A DNA stretch of 64,000 nucleotides from Morinoia aosen (Eukaryota; Arthropoda; Malacostraca; Amphipoda; Talitridae), in contig CM059562.1 of NCBI GenBank assembly GCA_030386875.1, positions 76,752,095 to 76,816,094 of the forward strand. The letters are read 5' to 3'. A model generated the notes under the pieces. The model was given only the letters and a program-made list of their open reading frames with translations, did no database searches and was not told the DNA's origin. The number at the start of each line of letters is the position of its first letter. Positions within the stretch are counted from its first letter, which is position 1. Shown piece after piece: positions 11,591 through 22,383 of this stretch. The translations under genes were made by a program, and so were the position numbers.

Positions 11591-13622
11591 CGATCGAACG
11601 CAGAACGTTCGCAAAGAGAATACTATCCACCGCACTATATATTTTTTCCAAAATGTGCTTGCTTTTTATGGTGAATTTTCGCCGTTCACGCATCGGCGGC
11701 TACGCTTCCCGCGCACGATTAACGGCATGCTTAATTTAGTAGAAGTTTTACACAAAGTTCCATTGCTTAGGATCTAAAAGCGTGCGTAATTCAAATTACC
11801 AAAGTGCCTCATTAAATAGGTAAAAGTATTACAGAAATTTCATCGCCCTAACTTCAAATCCGTACGATTTATATGTATTTTATCCTAACAATGTACATAA
11901 TAAAGTTCCACTGTCCATTTTGTGAAACTATTACTCTCAGATTGCTCGGAGTAAATAGCAAATAGTTCTGAAGATTTTACAGGAATTAAAGTGTCCGACT
12001 ATAGAATAAAATATAATATTTTGATGAGCGAGCGTTATTGTAAACGCAAGCGCTCGAGAAAAATTTAACCCCCCTCCCACCTCCATCGAACGGTGGGGGA
12101 ATCAGAAGTGGGGCTTCTTGGAAGCGCTTGTGTTGGAAGCCAGCGCACGCGAACGTTGTTTTTAGGCATTTATTTTCATTAGTTCCATGGAATATTAGAG
12201 AGGCCTAATTGATATCTTGGGTTCTCTGTGACCCATAATTGATTGGTCATACTTGTATGAAAGTTGTACTTCTTATTTTAGTCTGAGTCATTTTTTAGTC
12301 TAGTGAGCGTTTTATTTGTTCCCATTGATCATTTAAATATGTTTCAGGGTGAAAAGCCCAATTAATAAGAGTTTTATTGATGTTTATTGCCGTTTTTTCC
12401 ATTCTAGCGTAAAGAATTGCCGAACATTTCCGCCTGATTCATTCATTTTGATAACATTTCCTCATTTTTTACATCATTCCTCAAATTTGTCAATGGTTCT
12501 ATTTACAAGATAGAATTTTTTCTGACCGAATTCCGCTGTTTAAATCTTTAATGTTATATAATAAAATAACCTTTTAGTTCTGACTCTCGTAACCACACTC
12601 ATGATAACAGTATCTCAAGCTAGCTGTATCTCACACATCAAAGCCAGAGTGACTTCTCTCAGAAATGCTATGTCACCCGAGAAATAAGAAACCAAAATGA
12701 TACTGGAGGACTTATTCTTCAGTTAATATAAAAAGATGTTCATTTTTTATGTGTAAATTATACGATTAATTTAGCTTCGACAATAATTCTTGTATAAAAT
12801 CAAATTATTCTGTGTTGCAGGTTAACTTAGGTAAATAATTTTCTTTCTTATAATCTTGATACTTTATGTAACTATGACGATTGCTTTTATAAAGTAATTA
12901 CTCCCATAAACTGTGATTTTGTGTTTCATGAATTTCCGTACGTTATAGAGTACATCAGAAATTGATTTTTTAAAACTCCTGTCTCTTAGGCTGATAAAAA
13001 CACTCAAAGTATTTATTCTCCAGGCTGCTTCTCCTTCAAATGTAACTTCAAGGGTGCTTGATTTCTAAGTGATCTGGAATAGTTCATAAAATATTTATTC
13101 AAATAATCTTTGTAAAAATTATCAATTGGAAGTAAATTTATTTACCTTAAAATGATGGAATTCGACTCCATTTATACGACATTAGCAACATTCCAGTCAT
13201 ATAACTTTGAACATAATTATCTCTAAGATTTATTACCGTCTTCGAACACAAGATTAAAAACAAGCTTTGTAATAATAGCAACACCTCTTAGCCCGAACAA
13301 ACAAAAACGATTGGACGTCCCTCTCAGAATGCAGCCAACTTTTTTCACCTCTTCCCTGAAATTCAAGAGGAAAACGGACAGAACTTGTAACTAACTTCCT
13401 CGGCTGTACCCAGCTGCATTCCGCAGCTCTCAGCTCATCATATCCAGGGTCTGTTTCCTTAAAGGGCAAAATCTGCGTCGCTCCGTGTTTTATTTTCTGC
13501 AACGTTGCTTACGTGGGCATCAGCCAGCACGACGGGGCACAGACTGGTCTTTGTGTACGCTGTTAAAGTGGACAGAATTCTTGTAGAATTTCGTGCCTTC
13601 TTATTTGTAACTCGAATGTTTT
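11591..13622. other. No gene recognised
   Basis: AT-rich. A small imperfect hairpin around 12026-12056 (GAGCG...CGCTC) and a related AAGCGCTTG at about 12120 are the only structures noticed. Minus-strand frames at 13254-13680 have no recognisable domain. Confidence 0.45.
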
Positions 13623-13853
13623 GTAAGTAACTCGTCATCACTATTGTTTCGTTGAAATAGAATACATACAGTAAATTCACGAAGGTGAGTTATTTGACTA
13701 ACCTCCTACGCTATCATTGTTATTATTATTTCGTTGAAATAGAAAACATTAAATTCACAAAGGTGAGTTATTTGACTAACTTCTTCCGATATCATTGTTA
13801 TTATTATTATTTCGTTGAAATAGAATACTTTGAATTCATGAAAGTGAGTTATT
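13623..13853. repeat. Tandem repeat, 78-81-bp unit, 3 copies, each with a splice-donor-like site
   Basis: Each unit contains TTTCGTTGAAATAGAA followed by A(A/G)TTCA and then AAGGTGAGTTATTTGA. The donor-like GTGAGT lies at 13685, 13763 and 13844; the third copy reads AAAGTGAGT. ATT trinucleotide expansions differ between copies. Confidence 0.8.
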
Positions 13854-14246
13854 TGAACTTACATAGGTTGGTTTCTTCAGCAACCTTGTTTTGGACGGTT
13901 GATTTCCTACTATGACATCTAAACTGTGATATGAGCTGCGTCTGACCGCCCTGCCATCGGTCTCATCATCAAACAATGTAAATAAATATTGAGGGATCAG
14001 GGCCGTAGGTTTGATTAACGATTTAACTGCTTCGCATCCGTGCACGGGCAACACCAGAAAACGTGATCTCAGACACGTTTCCTTTGTTCATTTGTAACAG
14101 TGAATGATAGGCGTGTTACACCGAACATCACGGACCGCGTGCACTGGCTTGTGTTCATTTTTTTTTCTCTGACATTCGAGTGCACTAAAGTTGAAATTCA
14201 ATGTATATGGGCTGTAGTACAGATGCCACCAACTACTTTGCTTATA

Positions 14247-14410
14247 CAGGGTGGGCCAGAATTGTAACTGACCCTTTTAATTTGTTAGCTGAGTAAATAG
14301 TATTTCGAAATAAACTATAAAAATGTTACTCTTTCAAATAAAACACGTTTCAACTTCAATTTTCCTTTTATTAGCAAATTAAAAGGGTCAATTACTTCTG
14401 GCTCACCCAT
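14247..14410. mobile_element. Tc1/mariner-type MITE, 164 bp
   Basis: The left end CAGGGTGGGCCAGAA.T and the right end (minus strand TGGGTGAGCCAGAAGTAATT) extend into the shared block TGACCCTTTTAATTTG, so the inverted repeats span roughly 45 bp of a 164-bp element. TA dinucleotides flank both sides (14245-14246 and 14411-14412), as expected for TA-targeting transposases. It has no coding capacity. Confidence 0.8.
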
Positions 14411-15938
14411 TAGGCAAAAAAAACACTAAAAAATCGTGAGAGCAAGAATGAATGGTTACATAGACACAACTGCCTGTACGAAAGTATTTCCATTGCTTTG
14501 GGTGTTTACATTCATTTTAATAACAATCTTTAAAAAAAAACCGCATGCTTTACGTCAAGTATTTTTTCTGTTTTTCTATTCGCAGAAAAAGAAACGGTTC
14601 GACTATCAAGTTGCTATTGAGTCAAGATGAGTTGGGTCAAGATTTGGTAGGTTAAGTTAGAATAGATTAAGTTAAATTCAGATATTTTAGTTGGAAAATG
14701 ATCGTTTTTCTCTAGTCTAAGAAACACATTGTTGATGACGCAGGTGTGCTGAGATTTTTACAACTAAGTGACGATGATGTAGTTACAGAAATGCAGGCTT
14801 TAGTGCCATTGTGGTAGCTTCATTTTATGTGTATAGGAAGTAAGGTTCCTAAACAGGTGCTCTATGAATAACTACTCTGAAGAAAGCGGTCCTCCCTTTA
14901 AGTAATGAGGCGAATGGGATTCGTCTCACGAATCGAGTTAAAAGCATAATCCGCATCAAATAAGAGTCAGACAAAAATTCACCAAAATTTCAGGACGCTC
15001 CGAAGTTCATTTTTAAGCCTTTTCGTTCAGAACAAGGCACCCATCAGTAATAATTCTCTCCGTTAGTTCGTAGTCGATTTGTTAATTAATTTATGCCTGG
15101 TTTCTTACTTCTGGTAACAACCAGGAGCAAATCATATCACTTGCTATCATAAAGTTTACTCATGGTTTTGTTTCATCACTGACACTGTCGATGTCAATAA
15201 CGCAGTAAACATGTTTTGCCAGTCAGTAATGCACCTCTCCAGAGATACATTTATTTATCTGTTACTGCCGTCTCACTTTGTTAGATGTTGCGGTATACTC
15301 AGTCAACAACTCACCGTGTACGTGATCTGTGTGAATCACTGCCTGTACGCGTGATCTGTGAACATTTGTTAGATCCCCAGCGACCGTGCATGTCTGTCTG
15401 TCTGCCTGCTCGGTGCCGCGCCCTGGTGGCCGGCAGTCTAGCACACGACTCGAGCAGGCGGACAGTCACGCACGTCGTCGGAGCACATCAAATTGATACA
15501 CGTGAACCGTTCCTAGAGTCCTAGACTACCGTGCATGTGCGCCCGGCGGTGCCACATCGTGTTCTCAAGGCTGGCGCTCAAACGTTGCGTACATAGTTAA
15601 GAATTCATAAAGGAAGATGTTACAACATGATTTTAATTGGAACCAATGCCGGGTGCCACGTAGGTCAAGGAACTTGTGAAATATAAACTCTCCTTGCTTG
15701 TTTGAGTGGACGTCAGTCCACAGCTGGGCGGTGTTTGACGACAAACGTTCCCAGTCTTTGGGCTTCTCACGCCGCTTCATGCCATACGACCTCAACGGCT
15801 CAGCCATTCGAACCAGGGAAATTTCACAGCCAGCTCACACTAAATCCAACAGCGTGCCAGCTCAGCCAGTTGTGTAGGGACAAACCATGCGTGTAACTAA
15901 TCTTGTCACTAGTGTATAGTGAATTAAGTTATGTGGAG
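14411..15938. other. Intergenic stretch with a GC-rich segment
   Basis: Mostly featureless. About 15270-15600 is clearly richer in G+C and CpG than its surroundings, with repeated TGTACGTGATCTGTG-like and CGTGCATGT words. It precedes the THAP pseudogene by some 350 bp and could be the old promoter or 5' region of that locus. No TATA box or transcript start could be assigned. Confidence 0.4.
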
Positions 15939-17075
15939 ATGCCAACCTCTTGTGCGTTTGGTTGTCAGGAACGGCATTTGAAAGGAAATGGAGTATCATT
16001 TCATTGCTAAGCATGGATCCCGGTTATTTTTTAATTAATAGTTTGCGAACCTCTTACCAAGTTCTTGGTTCTTCGTAGCTGAAAATGAATGATCAAGTAG
16101 AGTACCGTAAGGGACGAGTTTTGTGGAGGACTCTTAATTGTTTTATCCACGCACTATAGAGGTGATATTTTTCTCTTAAATTTCAATGTCAATGGCTGAT
16201 AGTAAAACCTAATGCATTTGCACATTATTTTGTTTGCGGCGCATTAGAAGCACGCGCACGTGTGAAAGTTAATGCATGCCGAATAAGACTGAATGCGAAC
16301 AAATGATCTTAATTCAATATTTGGAATGTATTACAAATGTGTCCATTACTAACATTATGTGTCATCGTGATGATTCTTTACATTTGGGCACATTCCTCGA
16401 AAAATTTACATGAAACAATGAACATTATTTTTTAACGTGTGCGCATTTGTAGTCTTATTATTTGATTTTTTGCTCAAGACGGAAAAGTGTTTACCGTTAA
16501 ACTTCTGCAAACGTGCTGTTTTTCACTCTCTGATCTAATTTAATTACTTGCTTGTGAGTGGCCTTGACAATTTTTGAAAAAAAGTTCTTTAATTGAGGAG
16601 CCGAGGGCTTCGTATTCTACCGCTTTTTAAAGCGCTGAGATATCCATGTTCCTTCTTTCAGTTTCCCGAAAGATGATGAGTTGAAGAAGAAGTGGCTAAT
16701 TGCTATCGGAAAAAGAATTTTAACCCTCACGGACATGAGCGGCTCTGTTCAAAGCCCTTCAGAGATGTGGACTTCGATAGCAATATTCAAAGTTCTAGGA
16801 AGTTACTACCTGGCGTAGTTCCATCAGTTTTTACTAATTTTCAAAGTCATCTTGAACAAACGATAAAAACACGTTGAAAACTTTTAGCAGATCGTAGAGC
16901 GTGTTCGACTGAAAAGTTGTTTCCCAACACAATGGATTATTCGGAGGTTGATGACATAACTGACCGTGACATGAGCGTTCCGTCAACCTCTTCATCAAAT
17001 GTCCGGAAAAATTTACACTCCATGATGAAATTCCATTACGCTGGTGAAGTGAACCAGAACATTACGCTTGTGAAG
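15939..17075 (+). pseudogene. THAP-domain protein pseudogene
   Basis: The first exon (15939-16006) reads MPTSCAFGCQERHLKGNGVS, the start of a THAP C2CH zinc finger. The second exon (16662-17075) begins after TTCTTTCAG with FPKDDELKKKWLIAIG and ends at a good donor (AAG|GTGAGT). There are four lesions. The exon 1 donor reads CTAAGC where GTAAGC is expected. A one-base frameshift follows ...WLIAIG, after which the downstream frame reads KKNFNPHGHERLCSKPF. The zinc-ligand His of the CxxH pair is Pro (CSKP). An in-frame TGA lies at about 16875. The THAP core VPSVF is still present. Codon phases match the intact THAP gene at 58950, so the two are relatives. It could be a dead host gene or a THAP transposase remnant. 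Confidence 0.8.
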
Positions 17076-18398
17076 GTGAGTGGCTGCGCCATGTTTACTG
17101 GGTATCGTCTCAGGACTGAGGGTAGAAAAATTTTTGTTTGTTATTTAGGGATGTTCTTGTGAAAGTGACTCATTACCATCAGTTACTGAATCCTTCGTTT
17201 GCCAGGTGACTCATAGTGAATTCATGCTTTTCTTAACTAATAATTTTGTAGTAACTAATGATTTTACGTATTGGTGGCAAAATTTCATCGCAACGAACAA
17301 ACTTTTTCTTTAACCTCTGGTGCACGTTCTTAGCATTTTGAGGCCTGTGCTATTGATTAGCTCGAATGACGTTCATTAAGGCTCCTTGACAAAGCTGGAT
17401 TAAGTTTGACTGTCACTCATTATTATTGCTGACGAGGAACTAGTCGATTGCTGATTCATCTTGTGACGAAGAAACGCTACGAGTAACACAGCTTAATTTT
17501 GAAAAGTTTCTTAACTTCACTTTCGAGCTAAGAAGGGCAATAAAAATAATGAAAAAATCATTATTTTGTTCGTTGAACAGAATTTAAACATGTAGAATTC
17601 TTCACGTAATCATTTCGATTCAAGTGGTTCGATTTAAAGTTGTGAGGCACAGCAGATTCACATCTCAAGGCTTGTATTTCCATGCAGCCACTTAATGCAA
17701 TTCTTCATCAGTTGGCATTAGATGTGAAACATGTGTGAGCTCAAGTTAACCTTAAGAAACATTCATATACCGAAGATTTGAAAATTATATGTTTTTTTAG
17801 ATTTATCACGAAGAGGCTTTTAATTTTTTGTGTGCAGGCTAAGAAGATCATTGCTATTGGTATCATGTAAAGCAGCTTGTAGCTCATAATTAATTGTATA
17901 TAGATTATCATTGTCGAATAATTTTATGTTCCCGTTGTCACTAGTTTTATGCTCGAACATTTTCAGAAAAGGTGGTGAATGAAATTTATTTCTAATTGTC
18001 TACAATGTCATTTCTGGATTCCGCATTCTGTTTCGAGATCAACAGTTTCGTCATGGGCAGATGGAGTATAGATCGGGAAATTTTCTCTCTCATGAATGGG
18101 ATGGTAAAATTTCCGAATGATTAATAATATTATGAACCAAATAGTTGTTTATTTCTCTGCCTACCTTGGTCTTCTCTCTGAATGTGCTTGCTGTTGAGAA
18201 CTTCATTTCTGTACGAAAGTGACTTCTTTCTCCCCATCTACCATCTCATATATGTCGCCGGTCTTGATCGGCTATGAAGGAATCTATACAACGAAGGTTA
18301 CTTTATACCAGCGTTACTTCTGCGTTAGCGATCGAATAAAAGAGTTTCTAATTACGGTGGCTGTTGTGACGGGTATACAACGGTCTGAGAGGCGGTCA
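17076..18398. other. No gene recognised
   Basis: AT-rich sequence downstream of the THAP pseudogene exon. No further exon, element end or tandem array could be supported. Confidence 0.45.
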
Positions 18399-18406
18399 GT
18401 TTAGGT

Positions 18407-18624
18407 CACTGGTCCTTAACCTTTTTACTCCCAAGCCCCCCTTAGAATTTTCGTGAGAAAATTGTGTTCAGATGGACTGGTAAATCAGAGCTCACAAGAA
18501 AGAACATTATAAATAGGTCCTCAAACATATTCAACAGCGAAAGTTCACTCTTCTGTCGAAAACATTACTGGCAAAAAACAGGCTTTAATGCGGAGGCCCG
18601 AACCCCCCAGGTTAAGAACCACTG
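18407..18624. mobile_element. hAT MITE, 218 bp, with 8-bp target duplication
   Basis: The left end CACTGGTCCTTAACC and the right end (minus strand CAGTGGTTCTTAACC) are hAT-type inverted termini. The direct repeat GTTTAGGT flanks both sides exactly (18399-18406 and 18625-18632), the 8-bp duplication characteristic of hAT insertion. It has no coding capacity. Confidence 0.9.
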
Positions 18625-18650
18625 GTTTAGGTCATTAACTAAGTCTTTCA

Positions 18651-18750
18651 GGGTCCGACCTTTGCACCACCTGCTGGGGTACGACCTGGCACCCTCTGGT
18701 AGGGTCCGACCTGTGCGCTACCTGCGGAGGTCTGGTCTGTGTCTCACCTT
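18651..18750. repeat. Minisatellite, 25-26-bp unit, about 4 copies
   Basis: GGGT(C/A)CGACCT..GC.CC.CCTG.. units start at 18651, 18677 and 18702, with a decayed fourth at about 18728. It is GC-richer than its flanks. Confidence 0.75.
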
Positions 18751-19223
18751 CGTACCAGCGCTGGTCTCTTTCGCTATTTTTCATACCACACGCATTTCTC
18801 TGTAACTTCCCGGCAACACAGCATTCGCACACACCTGACGAGAGTTACTTCTAATGCCGCACTGTTAGCTCACATGAATTATTGATTTCTCCTTTAGAAA
18901 ACCATTCTTGCTTTAGTTGTGTATCACTCTGAATTACCTCAACAAAAAAGTACGGTGTGCTTGATTTTAAACCGAGAGTGTGATTTTATCAAGCGTCATG
19001 AACCATACTTTAGGCTGACATTATTAGAACACGGAAAAGCTGCAAATTATATAAGACGTCATATTGATTAGGTCTCTCAATGAGTAACCAGCCTCGTTAG
19101 AATGAGGAAAATAAGAATTAACGATTTCGGTAAGTACATGGCAGTATTTTAATTCATACTTCGAGAAGGTAGCTTCATCCCATCAGGCCTTCAGATAGCG
19201 ATTATTATTTGTGTTGAAAGTAC

Positions 19224-19468
19224 ATCTCTGTTTTCTCGTAACAAACTGGTTACTGAGACTCTAAGAGACAGATAGAAAAATGTACTTCTATGATAAACTG
19301 CTAGCTCGCGCTGTCGCAGGATAATTGTAAGAAGGAACACTTAGCCATCTCTTTCTCGTAACAAACAAGTAATTAAGACTTTCAGGAAAAGATAAAAAAA
19401 TTCCACTAATAGAAAATGCTAACACATTCTGCAACAGGTGAATTGCAAGAAGGAACACTTAGCTATCT
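19224..19468. repeat. Tandem duplication, about 120-bp unit, 2 copies
   Basis: TTCTCGTAACAAAC occurs at about 19233 and 19353, and both copies end with GCAAGAAGGAACACTTAGC-like sequence. An open frame starts in the tail of copy 2 (19469-19684). It looks hydrophilic but has no recognised domain. Confidence 0.75.
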
Positions 19469-19770
19469 GTGAACGCTTTTGGGCACTCAACTAGAATGGA
19501 TAGATATCTCGACACACTCCACAAGAGCGAACTAAAGATCAAAAGTGATGTGGGAGATCCAGGTGGTGATCTCCATTTTGTTGACACTATGAAGGTTGAT
19601 AGCGAAATGATCCCGAGATTGAAGAATAAAAGCACGAGTTCACTTATAGTTGCGAAGCTGTTTCAAGTAATTGTGCAATGGTGAGAGTAAATCCGTAGTG
19701 TCATGACAGTATACTTCAACAACAATTACACTGTTTATTAATAGTGAGAGACGAGAATGATTATTGGAAA

Positions 19771-19933
19771 GAACGAGCCTCCAATATGAGTGTACTGATA
19801 TGGCATTATTTCCTCACGAGTCATGAGCACATCATATGGAGGAGCCTCATATATAAGAATGTATACAAACGAGCCTCCAATATAAGAATACTGTTATGGC
19901 ATCATGCCCTCACGAGCACATCATATGGAGGAG
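19771..19933. repeat. Tandem duplication, about 96-bp unit, 2 copies
   Basis: ACGAGCCTCCAATAT recurs at about 19773 and 19869. Each copy ends with CACATCATATGGAGGAG. The second copy is shortened by about 10 bp. Confidence 0.75.
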
Positions 19934-20060
19934 GCAATTCAAACAATTTCTCTGATGATATCGGGCTCCGCGCTCCAACTCAACCGACTGAGGGTAACTC
20001 CTGCTGAGCTGCGGGTTTGAGCACTAGGAAAATTGGGTTTTCAAGAAATATGAATTTTCT

Positions 20061-20285
20061 TTAACACGTTGACTGCCTTGGGTTAAACTGAAGTTTAATA
20101 TTCAACTCAAATTTAACGTCAAAAGTTATCAATTTTCTAAATAACAAATATTAACTGGGTCCATTCAATACCATTAATTATAAGAGATTGTTTAATAAAA
20201 ATTTTCGAACGACCCATCCATGGGTCGTTTCGCAGTACGAAGAACTTAGGCACGACTCATCGATGGGTCGCAAGGAACGTGTTAA
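20061..20285. mobile_element. Family B MITE (piggyBac-type, TTAA), copy 1
   Basis: TTAA|CACGTTGACTGC at the left faces GCAAGGAACGTG|TTAA at the right, so short inverted ends are flanked by TTAA as in piggyBac-superfamily elements. Inside is a near-palindrome, CGACCCATCCATGGGTCG, followed by a related CGACTCATCGATGGGTCG. It is non-coding. Relatives are at 32581, 43091 and 56432. Confidence 0.75.
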
Positions 20286-20410
20286 AACAGAAAATTTCAA
20301 AAGATACTAAGACTATTTATAATTTGTTTCAGATGTAAGATTTCCAAAACCGACGAGAAAAATGCAAAAATATGAAGAAAGAGTGACAGGTTAATTACTC
20401 TTGATGACTC

Positions 20411-20960
20411 TTCGAGGAGATAGCTATTGTATCTGTAAGAATTAGCGCTCTCAGGAGGAAAATGTGAGGTCAGGAGCTGAAGGACATGTAGGCCTACTTT
20501 GCTTTGAAATTATGTTTCCTCTACGGTAGGCCGATGTGCGCTATCCACCCTTTCCCCCATCTTCTAATATTTTCAAAGTTTTCATATTCTATGACCAAAT
20601 ATTTTGCAGTTTATATCGTCTCCCTGCTTTAATGTTGAATTCGACAACATTCATGAAAATTATTATTAATATTTCATTGAAACAGAATGTGTTCCTTTTC
20701 ATTTCGTTACGGGCCATCTTTTGTTGGCTTAGTGTTGTCCTTTTTTCAGTCCCTATTACTTCTTTCATCAACTTACATCTTGTTTCATAAACTTCTTTCA
20801 ATTTTGATGTTTCTATGTGCAGGATATGGGGATATACCTTATGCGTAGATTCCCTGTTCCCTCAGTTTCAAACTAAACGGTGTCTTCATCCTTTCTCTCT
20901 GGGGAACACTTTTGCTGTGGTTATTATGGCTTAAACTAATTTAAAATGTAATCCTTGATG
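20411..20960 (+). repeat. Family A SINE-like repeat, diverged copy
   Basis: This copy retains the family head (CTATTGTATCT...AATTAGCGCTC, then ATGTGAGGTC..GAGCTGAAGG and TAGGCCT) and the T-rich body. It also retains the 3' blocks around ATAGATTCCC and GGCTTAAACTAA. Extra sequence lies in the middle. No target duplication was found. Confidence 0.6.
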
Positions 20961-22322
20961 AAGGCTTCTGGAGTCCGTTGTGGAGTAGAACCAGCCTTGG
21001 GACCCAAGATCAAGTGGGCTCAATCAACGAGTTTCCCACGAGATTTTCTCGAAGATGTTGACATCGATGTTATAAGCTTTGTCGTGTGAGGGGTTTCATC
21101 TTGTAGGGATCGTTGTTCTTTTTCGAAAGAGAAATCGCACTGGCCAAATACGACTTATTATTGCCGTAGCGATACGTAGTAAATTCAGCATATGATTGTC
21201 CCAATGATGAAAATCATGAGACGAGGTCTAATGACACACCGTTGAAAATATTAGTAAGTTACGTTTTTATTTCTTTTGTTCCTGCTTGCTCCGGCGTCCT
21301 AGCCTGGTGTCCAATAAACTTTTCACGTTCAGATACTCGCATGATGCTTGATGTAATCCAATGATTGTACCGCAGGGTGAATTGTTATTACAACCCTTGT
21401 GCTCATAAGTGAATTCTTTCCTAATCATCTGAGTACGTTTCATTAACTGATAACTCATTTGTCAAGAAATGTATTCATGTTTGTACCCTGAAAAGCTTGG
21501 AGATAAATTCGCGATAAGAGCAAGATACCGACTTATGTCTTACGGACACGCAGAGCCAAATGACACACGTGGCATGCCTTAATTGTGTCATTGACGAATG
21601 GTAAAATGTTAATGTGCGCCTAATTATATAATTGTATTAGAAAAGAAGCAATTTTGAACTCAATAGTAAATCGGAGTTTTTTTAAATTATATTTTTTATT
21701 TAAAATTAATAAATATTTATGGGTACAGTTACTTACTGAACAGGGAATACATTTCTAGGTCGCAGTTAAATTTGGTTTGTTACGTTTGGTGTTTATATAA
21801 AAGTATAGATCTGGTGAAACATTTGTCCTTAGTTGAATTTCACTTCACAATATCTAACATGTCTTCTAAATTTTTTCTGCTGAGCAATACGTGGATGAAT
21901 CGGGGTCATCGAATAGATTTAGAAAAAGTCTATGAAAATGTTATCATCTTTTAAGTATTTCTTCATTTCTTTATAAAGGAGTAAAAGTTGAGGTCCTTGA
22001 AACCTCCGCGTTCTTACTTTATAAAGATCAAAGATCGCAAACTCGCGTATTAAAACGAAACTTTAGCCGCATAATTTTCTGTAATGAATGTAGTGCTCTC
22101 GTTTAGGTGGAATTCAAGCTCTCAGGCTTGAATTGAACGTCCAAATAGCAACCAATTGTTGGTTCTTGGGTGCTGACGATGGAATGGGAGCTGAAAATTT
22201 CAACCAAGTTCTACGGTCGACCTTGGGAGCAGTGTGGAGCAGGAGATTAAGTTACAACGGTCTCCTCTAGCGCGCCGTCTATGGAGCCGGAGAGTGGAAT
22301 TTTCGGTCGCTGTTCCGGGTAT
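20961..22322. other. Upstream of the MADF-BESS exons; first exon not found
   Basis: This region should hold, or lie within the intron after, the missing first exon of the MADF-BESS gene. No ATG-bearing exon with a matching phase could be supported. The part from 22180 to 22320 is somewhat GC-richer. Confidence 0.4.
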
Positions 22323-22350
22323 CAGGCTGTGAAGTAGGAGCCGTAAGTGT
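22323..22350 (+). repeat. Degenerate copy of the MADF-BESS exon 2 acceptor region
   Basis: CAGGCTGTG..G.AGGAGCCG matches the exon boundary at 22381-22408 at 23 of 28 positions, 58 bp upstream. The copy carries a consensus donor GTAAGT (22343). CAG and GTAAG therefore bracket a potential 17-nt microexon (22326-22342) containing an in-frame TAG. Confidence 0.6.
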
Positions 22351-22383
22351 TAATTAATCTAGCGTTGTGCTTCTTGGTTGCAG

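Noticed and set aside
19469-19684. 71-codon hydrophilic frame
   Set aside because: It starts within a tandem duplication and has no recognised domain or conserved neighbours.
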